Positions 24,278 to 33,854 are shown, numbered from the stretch's first letter. The stretch is DNA of 64,000 bases from Candidatus Euphemobacter frigidus (GCA_030765805.1 JAVCDH010000048.1:1-64000); one strand, 5' to 3'. Notes: a model not told the origin generated them from the sequence alone. Translations and numbers: made by a program.

Positions 24278-24400
24278 GAACCGCAGAGACGCAGAGAACG
24301 CAAAGAAAAAACTGTTATAGTTTATCAACCGAACTCTTAATCTTTTTTAGAACCGTGGTGTTATATTCCTTCTAATTATAAGTTAAACATCTTTAAAATA
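24278..24400 (-). pseudogene. Decayed 3' end of a GxxExxY gene with its flanking repeat
   Basis: A GAACCGCAGAGACGCAGAG repeat at 24278 continues into bases that on the reverse strand read YNTTVLKKIKSSVDKL-stop. This parallels the intact neighbour's FNVPVLKEGIKRLVYKL-stop. The rest of the gene is gone. It is therefore a relic of a second, tandem GxxExxY cassette. Confidence 0.6.
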
Positions 24401-24867
24401 TTTTGAACCGCAGAGACGCAGAGAACGCAAAGAAAAAACTACTAAAGTTTATAAACCAGTCTTTTTATGCCTTCTTTAAGCACCGGAACATTAAAATTTA
24501 GTATTAAGCCTAACTTCAAGTTAAGTAGTTTGAGATACGTTAAAACCTGTGCCTCATGGATCGGTAAAATTTTTTCTACTGCTTTTAATTCAACAACTAC
24601 CAATCCGCCCACCAAAATATCCAGTCGAAAACCACAATCTAATTTGACCCCTTTATATATAAGTGGCAACGCTTTTTCTTTTTCAAATAAAATATTCCTC
24701 AATACTAACTCTCGCGCTAAAGCTGCTTGATAAGCGGATTCCAGAAGTCCCGGACCAAGTAGTTTATGAACCTCTATCGCGGCTCCTATTATCTCCGATG
24801 ATAAATTATTTTCTTCCATCAACCTTTATTGTTTCCTTTGCGTCCTCTGCGTCTCTGCGGTTCAAAA
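24401..24867. mobile_element. GxxExxY cassette bounded by 32-bp inverted repeats
   Basis: The left end reads TTTTGAACCGCAGAGACGCA and continues GAGAACGCAAAG. The right end is its reverse complement with one mismatch (CTTTGCGTCCTCTGCGTC then TCTGCGGTTCAAAA). Only the GxxExxY gene lies between them, with the stop codon touching the left repeat and the start codon near the right one. Related ends occur at 20797, 21078 and 24278. The structure looks like a small mobile or mobilised unit. There is no transposase, so the means of movement is unknown. Confidence 0.6.
24442..24822 (-). CDS. GxxExxY family protein (PD-(D/E)XK-like)
   Basis: The 126-residue protein carries the family signature GAAIEVHKLLGPGLLESAYQAALARELVLRN and the nuclease-like core KLDCGFRLDILVGGLVVVELKAVEKI, with Asp and Glu-x-Lys in the positions of a PD-(D/E)XK active site. 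It ends with the typical HEAQVLTYLKLLNLKLGLILNFNVPVLKEGIKRLV. The biochemical role of the family is not established. Full length and intact catalytic-type residues suggest it is functional. It lies within near-perfect inverted repeats. Confidence 0.85.
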   Translation of the reverse strand: MMEENNLSSEIIGAAIEVHKLLGPGLLESAYQAALARELVLRNILFEKEKALPLIYKGVKLDCGFRLDILVGGLVVVELKAVEKILPIHEAQVLTYLKLLNLKLGLILNFNVPVLKEGIKRLVYKL

Positions 24868-24871
24868 CGTC

Positions 24872-27800
24872 CTACCTGGAGACTGGAATATCTCCGCAAG
24901 CCCCATAGTACACCCGGGTAACTCCCTTCACCGCCCAGAGGCCGGAACTGCACCGGAAGATCCCGGGATAGTCGGTGCCGTCGCCCCAATAATCGGCCGG
25001 GACCGGGTAATCTCCTGAACCACCGAAGTAGAATCGACTGACGCCCCGGATCGCCCAGAGGCCGCTGGAAAAGCGGACGATCCCGATATCCGCCGATCCA
25101 TCACCATCGTAATCCCGGGGAAGAGGAAGATCGCCGCTCACGCCGAAGTAAGCCCGCGTCACACCACTCACCGCCCAGAGGCCGGTGGCCGGACGGAAGA
25201 CGGCAAAGTCGCAGAACCCATCCCCGTCGTAGTCCCCCGGCATGGGATAATCGGCAGTGGACCCGAAGTAGATCCGGGTCAAACCGCGGATCGCCCAGAG
25301 GCCCGAACTTCCCCGGAAGACCCCGATATCACAGATCCCATCACCGTCGTAATCTCCCGGGACGCTGATATCGTTCCCACTCCCGAAATAAGCCCGGGTC
25401 ACATAGGAATCATAGGACACGGCCCAGAGACCGTCTGAACTCCGGAAAATTGCCAGATCAGTGGTCCCGTCCCCGTCATAATCCCCGCTAGCCGGCATAT
25501 TCCCGGCCTGGCCGAAGAAGGATGTCCCCACGAAACGAACCGACCACAACCCGGAGGAAGGCCGGAAGATCCCGATATCAGAGGTCCCGTCACCATCATA
25601 ATCACCAGCTTGAAGGATAGGCATCGGCGTGGGACCGGCAGGAGTTGGGGTTGAAACCTTGGCCGTCGGCGTGGGGGTCGGGATTATCACCGTCGGCGTG
25701 GGTGTTGGAGAGGGGATTTTGCATATCGTCAGTATCCACTCCTCCACCTCCCCGCTGTTACCGCCTGAATCGTTATAGACCAGGAGCGTCCAGGTTCCAT
25801 GGATAGACTCTCCGTTAAGATCAGAGAAAAATCCTACCGGGCGGTACGATCCCAGGTAGGGAGCAACATTGCTGCTATCCGTAATGATCTTATCCGCATC
25901 GTCATCAAAGATAGTCTTGTAGAGAGCGTGCTCGCTGAGCTGGTGCTTTTCGAATAAACAAACGTCGGTATTAGACGGTGATCTCATATAAATGCCTATA
26001 TTATCGAGGTCCCCGGAGCACTGGGCAGTAACCTGGGCCATTACTCTGGTAACCTCCCCGTAATCAGTAACATTAATCTCATCTGCATACGTGCCTATAT
26101 CAGTCCAGGAGAAAGTGGCTCCCTGGTAATCTTTACATACAGGGGGAGGCGGTGTCGGTGTGTGGGGTGGCGGTGTTGGTGTTTTATAGTCCACGGGGGT
26201 GAGTGTCGGCGTGGGGATAACCGCGGTTTGGGTTGGGGAAGGTGAGGGTGTGTGGAGAGGGCAGATAACCAATTGCCAGTCTTTGCCCATCCGGGCCCAG
26301 TCCTCGCAGGGCGGCATATCGGGCAGTTGTTCGCAGACAAAGTCATTGAAGACGACCAGATTCCATTCCCCGGCGATCTCCTCCTCGTAAAAATCATAGA
26401 GATGCCCCGGGCCGGTGGGTTTCCATCTGCCGAGGTACGGGGCCAGACCCTCGGCAATTCCCTGTGGAGCGGAGTCATCAAACCAGGTGGCGGATAGAGA
26501 GTGCTCGCTCAGTGAATGCTTAGCAAAGAGAGTCACAACCGTCTCCTTGGGGGATACCAGAAACATCCCCACATCATCGAGGTCACCTTCCTTCGTGATA
26601 TCAAAATTCTGGATCTTAACGGTGACTTTTTTAATTTTACCGGTGGTGGGACCGGGAATCGGCCACCAGGTTACCTGTTGCCCGGGAGCAGTGAAAGCAT
26701 CTCCAAAAGAGGTTGGACACTCCCCTTCGGGTGTGGGAGGAGGGGTTAGCGTTGGTGACACCGATGGCGTAACCGTCGGCGTCGGCGTGACTGATGGCGT
26801 CGGGGTCGGCGTCGGGGTCGGCGTTGGCGTCGGAGTTACAGTCGGGATCGGCGTTGGCGTCGGGGTCGGCGTTGGGGTTGGCAGATAATCCCAACAGGCT
26901 ATGATCAAACTCCAATCAGTCACGTCGCCCGGGTTGCCCGCATCACCGTTATAGACAATCAGAGACCAATCGCCGGTCATGGTCTGGTTATTGAAGAGAG
27001 CCAGACTCTCCACCGGACGATATAAGCCTATATAGGGGGCGACACTGGTTGTAACGGGCTGATCCGCGGCATCATCGAAGGTTGTTAAATAAAGCGTAGG
27101 TCCGGATAAATCGCCTATCTCAAATAACCCGACATTAGTCGGCTCGGGCGACCGGAGGTACATCCCAATCAAGGAAAAATCGGACGCACAGTCGGCGCTG
27201 ATATTCAGATTTACATCGGTAATAATACCCGGGTTGCCGATATGTATCATACTCGTGGTCTCACCCACGCTCTGCCAGGAGAAGGCGGTGCCGGGATATT
27301 CGCGATACACTATCGGACCGGGTGTTGGAACGGGCGGTACAACCGGTGAGGGTGTGGGGACAGGCGTAACCTCATTGATGATCAGAGTCCAGTCGGTGAT
27401 AGCGCCGTGGTTCTGTGTCGAGAACGCGTCGTTGTAGACGGCGAGTGTCCAGGTTCCGGTCATCCATTCCCCATGAAAATTGGAAAAACTCTCCCCCGGG
27501 CGAAATGACCCCGCGTAAGGGGGCATGCCTTCGGTAATAATGATCGGGGCAGTGTCAATAAACCGGGTCAGGTAAAGAGATTTACCTGTTATTGAATAAG
27601 TTGCCATATCAAAGAGATAGATAGTTTTTCCTTCTGGACCTGGAGATGTCAGCATCATGGTGTTATTATTAAAGCCCATATAGGTCTGCGCGCTATTGAT
27701 GAAGAGGCTGACATTGGTTACTAAACCGGTATCGGGGACATTGAGATCATAAGTATATGTTCCCTGTTCAGGCCATTCCAAAAGCCCCCCGGGATATTCG

Positions 27801-27886
27801 GTCGCCAGTGCCGGGTGCGAAAGAGAGGTAAAAAGCAGGACCGCTATGGGAAATATTGCATACCGTGTATACCGGGGCGTCTTCAT
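24872..27886 (-). CDS. Large secreted protein: four P-domain-like modules plus C-terminal FG-GAP-like repeats
   Basis: GGGGGAG precedes the ATG at 27886. After a signal peptide ([28 protein letters not shown]) the 1004-residue protein has four modules of 130-150 residues. They resemble proprotein-convertase P domains, with recurring PYxGxxRPxxxxxxFxxxxxxGxWxLxVYND and a closing DWTLII. PTPTP linkers separate them. From about residue 766 six repeats of about 40 residues follow ([21 protein letters not shown]...YFG), each with a calcium-type DxDGDG loop, ending in DIPVSR. No protease domain is present, so it may be an adhesin or a scaffold. The protease encoded upstream ends in the same repeat module. 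Confidence 0.8.
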   Translation of the reverse strand: MKTPRYTRYAIFPIAVLLFTSLSHPALATEYPGGLLEWPEQGTYTYDLNVPDTGLVTNVSLFINSAQTYMGFNNNTMMLTSPGPEGKTIYLFDMATYSITGKSLYLTRFIDTAPIIITEGMPPYAGSFRPGESFSNFHGEWMTGTWTLAVYNDAFSTQNHGAITDWTLIINEVTPVPTPSPVVPPVPTPGPIVYREYPGTAFSWQSVGETTSMIHIGNPGIITDVNLNISADCASDFSLIGMYLRSPEPTNVGLFEIGDLSGPTLYLTTFDDAADQPVTTSVAPYIGLYRPVESLALFNNQTMTGDWSLIVYNGDAGNPGDVTDWSLIIACWDYLPTPTPTPTPTPIPTVTPTPTPTPTPTPTPSVTPTPTVTPSVSPTLTPPPTPEGECPTSFGDAFTAPGQQVTWWPIPGPTTGKIKKVTVKIQNFDITKEGDLDDVGMFLVSPKETVVTLFAKHSLSEHSLSATWFDDSAPQGIAEGLAPYLGRWKPTGPGHLYDFYEEEIAGEWNLVVFNDFVCEQLPDMPPCEDWARMGKDWQLVICPLHTPSPSPTQTAVIPTPTLTPVDYKTPTPPPHTPTPPPPVCKDYQGATFSWTDIGTYADEINVTDYGEVTRVMAQVTAQCSGDLDNIGIYMRSPSNTDVCLFEKHQLSEHALYKTIFDDDADKIITDSSNVAPYLGSYRPVGFFSDLNGESIHGTWTLLVYNDSGGNSGEVEEWILTICKIPSPTPTPTVIIPTPTPTAKVSTPTPAGPTPMPILQAGDYDGDGTSDIGIFRPSSGLWSVRFVGTSFFGQAGNMPASGDYDGDGTTDLAIFRSSDGLWAVSYDSYVTRAYFGSGNDISVPGDYDGDGICDIGVFRGSSGLWAIRGLTRIYFGSTADYPMPGDYDGDGFCDFAVFRPATGLWAVSGVTRAYFGVSGDLPLPRDYDGDGSADIGIVRFSSGLWAIRGVSRFYFGGSGDYPVPADYWGDGTDYPGIFRCSSGLWAVKGVTRVYYGACGDIPVSR

Positions 27887-28458
27887 TTTCTCCCCCTCGT
27901 AAATTGGTTTTTAGTAATTTCTTTAGCTATTGAACTTTCGCTCCGGTGGGGTAAACCCGCCGGGGGCGTTTGTTGTTCGCTGGTTGATTAGCTGTTGAAC
28001 TTTCTCCCCTGCCGGATAAACCAGCAGGGGCCGATTTGGTTCTGGATCATTCCTTTAGCTATTGAACTTTCGCTCCGGTGGGACAAGCCCACCGGGGGCG
28101 TAAACCCCTGCCGGTTCATCCGGCAGGTGAATCAGTTCATCGGCTAACTCCCTAAATCCACTCAAATCAAAAGGCCCCTGTGACTTCATATCACAGGTGA
28201 ATAAGTTCACCGGCTATTCCTCTTGAACTTTCTCCCCTGCCGCGTAAAGTGGCAGGGGCCGATTTGGTTCTGGGTCATTCCTTTAGCTATTGAACTTTCG
28301 CTCCGGTGGGACAAGCCCACCGGGGGCATTTTTTTCTGTTAGTAGCTTTTGAACTTGCACTCCGGTGAGACAAGCTCACCGAGGATGTCTCCTTCATTTA
28401 ATCTCAATGCGTTCTTCCCCGCCCCGTTTTCCTGGGGGCGACTTTGCGGTTATAAATT
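27887..28458. repeat. Cluster of eight hairpin repeats with TTTAGCTATTGAACTTTC-type flanks
   Basis: This 572-base gap contains no gene. It is filled with GC hairpins such as CCGGTGGG-acaag-CCCACCGG and CCTGCCGG-ttcat-CCGGCAGG, spaced 40-80 bases apart. Most carry the flank TTTAGCTATTGAACTTTC upstream. Two carry its complement type, TGAATCAGTTCATCGGCTA, downstream, so units are present in both orientations. Arm sequences differ but remain complementary, which indicates compensating changes. Similar units lie at 56160-56340. No T tracts are present apart from one near 28327. Confidence 0.8.
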
Positions 28459-31400
28459 CTAATGGGTTACCGGAATATCATACAGGTTGCCGTAGTAGAC
28501 TCGGGTCAAGTCCTTAAGCGCCCAGAGACCGGAACTTCTCCGGAAGATGCCGATCTCATCGACGCCGTCCCCGGTGTAATTTGCCGGGACCAGATTATCC
28601 TCCCCTCCTCCAAAATAATACCGGCCGAAGTTATAGACCGCCCAGAGGCCGTTGGACTCTCTGAATACGGCGATATCATCCCCCGGCAGGAGATCGTACT
28701 TCGCTGGTACCGGGGTGTCGTTGGAGCTGCCGAAATAGACCCGCTGGAGATCCCGGATCGCCCAGAGACCGGTTGAGGGGCGGAAGATCGCCGCCTCCGC
28801 CAACCCCGGCAGCAGGCTGTTGTAATCCCCGGGAACCGGGAGATCACCGGTGGTCCCGAAGTAGAACCGGGTAACGCCGCTCGCGGCCCAGAGACCGGAG
28901 GTATTCCGGAATATCGCGATATCATCGAGGCCGTCGCCATTATAATCGGCCGGAACCGGCGTATCGTCCTCGTCTCCGAAATAGATCCGGCTCAGGTTCC
29001 GGATCGCCCAGAGGGAGTTCGCGGGCCGGAAGACGGCCAGGTCGGTCGTCCCGTCGCCATTGTAGTCCCCGGGGGCGGGGATATCGCCTTCCGTTCCGTA
29101 ATAGACCCGGCTCAGGTTCCGGATCGCCCAGAGTCCGTTGGTATAACGGAAGAGGGCGATATCCGAGGTCCCGTCCCCGTTATAATCACCCGACCCGATG
29201 ACCGGATTCTCCGGGATTGTCGATTCCCGATCCGGGCGACTCACGACCAGCGCGTAAGGCTGTGGTCCATAGGGGACATTATAACCGCTCACGGTGATGG
29301 TGTAGTCGCCGGAATCCGGGTACTTGATATCCACCCCTACCACGTTATTGGTCCGGTCGTAGAGGGTCGGGCAGCTGACTACCGCCCGGAAGAGGTAGTC
29401 AAAGGTGATCCATTTAAACCAGCCTATCATATCCATATACTCCCAGCTTCGTTCCGCGATCGGCTCCAGATTATCCACCCCCCAGGAGAGATCGTCGTCG
29501 GGGAGTACGATGGCCAGGAAGAAATCGCCGCAGCTGATGGTCACACCAAGCTGGGAGAAGTCGATAATATGCCATCCCTCCTTTCTCAGAGTTGAGGTCC
29601 CTGATGCCAGGAGAGTACCGGGACCACCACCACTGCCGCTGTAAATCCGATATTCAAAGGTCTTGGAATATGATCCCGACTTCGATTTTAGATAGAACAT
29701 CCCTCTCTCCAGCGTTGCCGGATAACAGGTTGGGGTAAAACGAACCGCTTCAATGCCATTCTCAAAAGCGGTGTTATAAGCCGTAGAAATACCGCTCTCA
29801 TAGGCAATCGGGCCGGCCAGAATAGCGTTATTGGGATAATAAATAGTCCCGGTGGGCCCGGTCACGGTCAGGTCCAGGTCGTTGACCAGCGCCCCTTCCG
29901 CCGGGGTAGAACCCGGATAGTCGGTCCAGGCCAGTGTCACGCTGAGAGGATAGAACACCGGGGAGAGATTGACCTGGTATTGATCCGTCTCACCGGTCGA
30001 GAGGCCGCTGGCGACATCATAATAATAGAAATCAGGTGAAGAACTTGAGAATATGGTTGAACTGAGATCGACCCTCCCCCAGCCTTCCACGTTGTTGGGG
30101 CGGGGCGAGTCGGGAATCTCCTGATATTGCCCGGTCCCGTACTGGCCGGGAGAGATGTCCTTCGCCCCGTTGATCAGCGTCGCCTTGATGAGCGCGGCGC
30201 TGGGGTCGGTTGAACCGGCGAAGTCCGCGTAGTATTCCCGAACCAGGGCCGCCGCGCCGGTGACCAGCGGGGCGGACATGCTGGTGCCCCCGGAGAAGAC
30301 GTAATAAGTGGCCTCACCACCGGTCAATCCGCCTTTCCCCCAGAGAATATCAGCCGAAGAAGAAACCGCCTGGGTCCGGCAGGAGATGACATTGGTCCCC
30401 GGGGCGACCAGCTCGGGTTTGTAACGGGCGGCCCGCTGCGCTCCCCGGGAACTTAAGGCCGCCATACCATCGGGATCGTCGGAGACATAGCTCCCGCTGA
30501 TCGGCGCGGAGGGAAAGCAAGCAGGCCAATACCAACCGTAGGTTGAGTTGTAGGCGGGGACGGGACTGGATGTGGGAGGGCGATCGTTCTCAGTCGCGCC
30601 AACCGCGACGCAGTTCTTGGCGGTGGCGGGTGGGCCGACCGAGTAGAGATCGATCACACCATCGAAGTTCGCGTCTACGCCAAAATCCCCAGCGGCAAAG
30701 ACGATCAGGAAGTCCTTGTTATCCCAGCTGAACTCATCGACATCTTCACTGTAAGAGGAGTACTCACCAACGTCGTACGAACCCCAACTGTTATTATGGA
30801 CCCGGGCTCCTCCGCCGTAAGCCTGGGCGAATAGCTCATTAAGATCATCCGGCAGTTCGCTTAAATAACCCAGAGCCTGGAATACCAGGAACGCCTCGGG
30901 GGCAATCCCGGCATAGCAGGACGAAGGATAGGAATGAGACGCGGGAGAGGCTCCGGAACGGGCACCATTGCCGAGTACACTTCCGGCAACGTGAGTGCCG
31001 TGGCCGTCCAGATCAACTCCGGTAGTAAGATCCGAAAAAGTAGTAGAGATAGCTAAAACCCGACTTGCTCCGGCGCCGTTCTTAAAATCATTTAAGAGAT
31101 GGGAGGGAGAGACAGAACCATTATCAAGACCGGTATCAGCTATACCCACGATCTGACCGGCGCCGAAGAAACTTCCGGTATTCCAGGCCGTCTCCACCTC
31201 CATTATATCCCGGGCTTCGTTATTGAAAAGCTTCCAGACAGGAGCCTCTTCCACCCACTTGACGCCGGGAATCCCGGCAATGGACTCAATTCGGGCCCGG
31301 GGGATACAGACCCGGAGCTTGGTCTTCCAGGATGTTGTCGTCCTGCGAAGCACCTTGCCTCCCTCCTTCTCTATCAAGGAGATAACACCCTCCTGATCAA

Positions 31401-31854
31401 CCCCCCGGAAGAGCACTACGATGAACTCATCCGCGCCTTCGCTCTTGCCTATCCTGTGGTGGGAGATTAACGCCGGGGCAATGCGGTAGGCCGGCCGGTA
31501 TTCGCCCAGCCAGCGGAGATGAGGTAGTCCGCTCACCTGCTTTCTCCGGCTCGCCTCCATCCTGACAATAAAGGCGAAGTCGGGGATGTAATCCAGAAAC
31601 TCTATACCCATCCGCCGGCAGGATTCCTTCCACTCCTCCCGGATCGGTCCATCGAACTGGAGGATGTAATAGCCGGGGCCGGCGAGAGCGGCCGTGCTTT
31701 TCTCTTCCACCTCCGAAAGAGCGGGAACTGAGATCAGGGGGTCAAACCGGTAACCGGCCAGCTTGATCAACGGAGTCGGGTCCGTGCGAGCCGGGGGTGG
31801 AAGGAGTAAAAGATACCACAGGGATAAGAGAGAGGTGAGTTGATATATTCTCAT
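28459..31854 (-). CDS. Subtilisin-like S8 serine protease with C-terminal FG-GAP-like repeats
   Basis: The 1131-residue protein has a signal peptide (MRIYQLTSLLSLWYLLLLPPP) and a prodomain of about 190 residues. The S8 catalytic residues are Asp in IVGIADTGLDNG, His in DGHGTHVAGSVLGNG and Ser in FSGGTSMSAPLVTGAAAL. A beta domain (SVTLAWTDYPG...LVNDLDLTVTGPTG) follows as in Kp43-type subtilases. The last 240 residues are six FG-GAP-like repeats (GDYNGDGTSDIALFRYTNGLWAIRNLSRVYYG) ending in DIPVTH. In repeats 4 and 5 the calcium loop is degenerate. It is likely an extracellular protease anchored or sorted through its repeat module. A promoter (31860-31888) lies so close to the ATG that the mRNA may be leaderless. 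Confidence 0.9.
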   Translation of the reverse strand: MRIYQLTSLLSLWYLLLLPPPARTDPTPLIKLAGYRFDPLISVPALSEVEEKSTAALAGPGYYILQFDGPIREEWKESCRRMGIEFLDYIPDFAFIVRMEASRRKQVSGLPHLRWLGEYRPAYRIAPALISHHRIGKSEGADEFIVVLFRGVDQEGVISLIEKEGGKVLRRTTTSWKTKLRVCIPRARIESIAGIPGVKWVEEAPVWKLFNNEARDIMEVETAWNTGSFFGAGQIVGIADTGLDNGSVSPSHLLNDFKNGAGASRVLAISTTFSDLTTGVDLDGHGTHVAGSVLGNGARSGASPASHSYPSSCYAGIAPEAFLVFQALGYLSELPDDLNELFAQAYGGGARVHNNSWGSYDVGEYSSYSEDVDEFSWDNKDFLIVFAAGDFGVDANFDGVIDLYSVGPPATAKNCVAVGATENDRPPTSSPVPAYNSTYGWYWPACFPSAPISGSYVSDDPDGMAALSSRGAQRAARYKPELVAPGTNVISCRTQAVSSSADILWGKGGLTGGEATYYVFSGGTSMSAPLVTGAAALVREYYADFAGSTDPSAALIKATLINGAKDISPGQYGTGQYQEIPDSPRPNNVEGWGRVDLSSTIFSSSSPDFYYYDVASGLSTGETDQYQVNLSPVFYPLSVTLAWTDYPGSTPAEGALVNDLDLTVTGPTGTIYYPNNAILAGPIAYESGISTAYNTAFENGIEAVRFTPTCYPATLERGMFYLKSKSGSYSKTFEYRIYSGSGGGPGTLLASGTSTLRKEGWHIIDFSQLGVTISCGDFFLAIVLPDDDLSWGVDNLEPIAERSWEYMDMIGWFKWITFDYLFRAVVSCPTLYDRTNNVVGVDIKYPDSGDYTITVSGYNVPYGPQPYALVVSRPDRESTIPENPVIGSGDYNGDGTSDIALFRYTNGLWAIRNLSRVYYGTEGDIPAPGDYNGDGTTDLAVFRPANSLWAIRNLSRIYFGDEDDTPVPADYNGDGLDDIAIFRNTSGLWAASGVTRFYFGTTGDLPVPGDYNSLLPGLAEAAIFRPSTGLWAIRDLQRVYFGSSNDTPVPAKYDLLPGDDIAVFRESNGLWAVYNFGRYYFGGGEDNLVPANYTGDGVDEIGIFRRSSGLWALKDLTRVYYGNLYDIPVTH

Positions 31855-31859
31855 GCTTT

Positions 31860-31888
31860 ACAATAATATGTAATTACCAATATGTCAA
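31860..31888 (-). promoter_or_regulatory. Sigma-70-type promoter of the S8 protease gene
   Basis: On the reverse strand TTGACA (31888-31883), a 17-base spacer and TATTGT (31865-31860) stand only five bases ahead of the ATG. Transcription would begin at or next to the start codon. Confidence 0.5.
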
Positions 31889-32000
31889 GTTTTTGAGGTG
31901 ATGAATCAAACCTTAAAATCTTAACATATCTCACCTTTCCGCCGTATCATATGCGAAGGAGGATCCGCATCCATCTCCCAATTACAGGCCCCGGTTAGCG

Positions 32001-32031
32001 AAAAGGCCTCCCTTGGTAAGAGAGGCCTTTT
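32001..32031. terminator. Bidirectional terminator behind the major pilin gene
   Basis: AAAAGGCCTC and GAGGCCTTTT form a 10-bp stem around an 11-base loop. The A and T ends allow use on either strand. It lies 39 bases beyond the pilin stop codon and separates it from the protease gene. Confidence 0.75.
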
Positions 32032-32069
32032 CACAAACTTGGTTATATTGCCGTTAAGGCTAAGAAGGG

Positions 32070-32381
32070 TTAATTGGTAATAATCATATGATTGGGCTCA
32101 TCGTATGACCACGTATAGTCCCCAAATACCAGCGAAAAGGTTGTCCCGTCTTCGAAATCGGCGGAGGTGATCGTGACCGGCCACAGACTGCCGTCGGTCC
32201 CAGACGCGAGAGCACTCGCGTGGAAGATATAAACCGCGGACCTCGCGGCGCCGGCCATACCGTCTCTGGCGGCCTTATTGGCCTGATCAACCAGGTCAAC
32301 ATACTTCGGGATCGCGATCGCGGCCAAGATACCGATGATCACGATCACGATGATCAACTCGATTAACGTAAAACCTTTCAT
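32070..32381 (-). CDS. pilA: Major type IV pilin (PilA/GspG-like)
   Basis: AGGAGGTGA fixes the start at 32381; the longer reading frame includes the promoter. The 103-residue prepilin has a minimal leader (MKG) and FTLIELIIVIVIIGILAAIAIPKYVDL, the canonical N-terminal helix with Glu5. The soluble part is short (about 70 residues), lacks cysteines and contains the AARSAVYIF and SLVFGDYTW segments. It would be the pilus subunit, processed by a peptidase not encoded here. A sigma-54 promoter precedes it and a strong terminator follows, so it is transcribed alone and probably at high level. Confidence 0.9.
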   Translation of the reverse strand: MKGFTLIELIIVIVIIGILAAIAIPKYVDLVDQANKAARDGMAGAARSAVYIFHASALASGTDGSLWPVTITSADFEDGTTFSLVFGDYTWSYDEPNHMIITN

Positions 32382-32433
32382 TACTTCACCTCCTGATTCC
32401 GGTTTCCAGTTATGATTGACAACATTAATTAAA

Positions 32434-32450
32434 CGCAAGAACCATGCCAA
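32434..32450 (-). promoter_or_regulatory. Sigma-54 promoter of the major pilin gene
   Basis: The reverse strand reads TTGGCATGGTTCTTGCG, close to the -24/-12 consensus TGGCAC-N5-TTGC. Ten bases separate the invariant GG and GC. The predicted start is near 32424, leaving about 40 bases of leader with a strong ribosome site. The activator gene at 34145-35530 is two genes away. Confidence 0.75.
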
Positions 32451-32613
32451 AAGGATAGGAGATAAAAAAATACAACACTATTCTTTTGCTTTCAAGTAGT
32501 TGCGCAAATATATATTTTAAGTCAAACTGCTCGAATTAACACTTGTGTTAATATTTTAAACGCTTTATTGTTTAATTAGTATCCGATTGTATATATATTA
32601 GACACACCTATCA

Positions 32614-33831
32614 TTATCCTCGGACCACCGCGATCATATCCCACATCGGTAGGAAGATGGCAAGAGCAAAGAGGAGAACACCCCCCGCAATAAAGATGGT
32701 CAGAAGTGGTTCGATCAGGTCGGTGAGAGTGGCAACGGTATATTTAATCTCCTCGTCATAATAGTAGGCGATCGACTCCGCCATCTCGTCCAATCTCCCG
32801 GTCTCCTCCCCCACACTGAGCATATTACTGACCATCGGCGGGAATATCGGCCGTTTCATTATCGAGTTGGAGAGGCCCTTGCCGTCTCTCACCTCGTCCC
32901 GCAGACTCAACAACTCCTCACCAATGACATCGTTGCCTACCGTTAAAGAGATAATCTCGATAATCTTCAGGATGGGAACCCCACTCCGTTCCAGGGTCGC
33001 CAACATCTTGGTAAACCGGAACATCGCCAACTTGGTGAAGAGCGGCCCGAAGATCGGGAGCTTCAGTTTGAGTTTATCCAGTTGATAATGGCCGAACTTG
33101 GTTTTATTAAAACGACTAAGTCCGACAATGAGAGCTACCACGACACCTATGATAACATAATAGTAATGGTTGATAATATGGCTGCTGGCCATCATTAGCT
33201 TGGTCGGCAACGGCAGTTCCAACCCAACTTGTCCGTAGATCGCGGCGAACTTGGGGACTACCATGATATTAAGGATAAAGAAAGCCGCGATCATAATCAC
33301 TACCGCTATCATAGGATACCGGACAGCCGATTTGACGGCTTTTCTGGTCGCCTGCTCGGATTCCAGCAACGACGCCAGACGGTCCAGAACTTCCGGCAGA
33401 GCCCCCCCCGTTTCTCCCGCCAGCACCGTGTTGACGTAGAGATCGGAGAAGACTTTGGGGAACTGCCGCAACGCGTCGGAGAAACTGGCCCCTCCGGTTA
33501 TCTTCTCCTGGATCTGAGAAAGGGTCTTCTGAAGCAGAGCGCTGGTGCATTGCTTCTCCAGGATGTTCAATGAGGTCAGGATCGGAATACCACTCTTGAT
33601 CAGGGAATGGAGCTGCCGGGTCATCATGACCAGGTCTTTGGGCTTGACTTTCTCAAATCGGGCAAAGAGATCTCCCCCCCCCTTTGCTCTGGTCGTCTCC
33701 TCTCTGACCGAGATCGGGGTATATCCCATCTCTTCCAGGTGGCTGATGACCGCTTCCCGGGATTGAGCTTCAAGTGAACCTGATACGGATTTGCCGGTTT
33801 CGCTCCTGGCTTTATAACGAAAGGTGGACAT
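32614..33831 (-). CDS. pilC: Type IV pilus inner-membrane platform protein PilC
   Basis: The 405-residue protein has two GspF domains (residues about 70-190 and 270-395) with typical segments DLVMMTRQLHSLIKSGIPILTSLNILEKQ and MFRFTKMLATLERSGVPILKIIEIISLTVG. Three transmembrane helices are visible (MIAVVIMIAAFFILNIMVVP, HYYYVIIGVVVALIVGL, LLTIFIAGGVLLFALAIFLPMW). AAGGAG precedes the ATG. PilC couples the PilB and PilT motors to pilin insertion and extraction. Confidence 0.95.
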   Translation of the reverse strand: MSTFRYKARSETGKSVSGSLEAQSREAVISHLEEMGYTPISVREETTRAKGGGDLFARFEKVKPKDLVMMTRQLHSLIKSGIPILTSLNILEKQCTSALLQKTLSQIQEKITGGASFSDALRQFPKVFSDLYVNTVLAGETGGALPEVLDRLASLLESEQATRKAVKSAVRYPMIAVVIMIAAFFILNIMVVPKFAAIYGQVGLELPLPTKLMMASSHIINHYYYVIIGVVVALIVGLSRFNKTKFGHYQLDKLKLKLPIFGPLFTKLAMFRFTKMLATLERSGVPILKIIEIISLTVGNDVIGEELLSLRDEVRDGKGLSNSIMKRPIFPPMVSNMLSVGEETGRLDEMAESIAYYYDEEIKYTVATLTDLIEPLLTIFIAGGVLLFALAIFLPMWDMIAVVRG

Positions 33832-33854
33832 ATATATAACTCCTTATTATTAAA

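Noticed and set aside
26415-26888. Plus-strand frame ending in a Gly-Val repeat
   Set aside because: It is the antisense of the PTPTP linkers of the P-domain protein, which explains the periodic composition.
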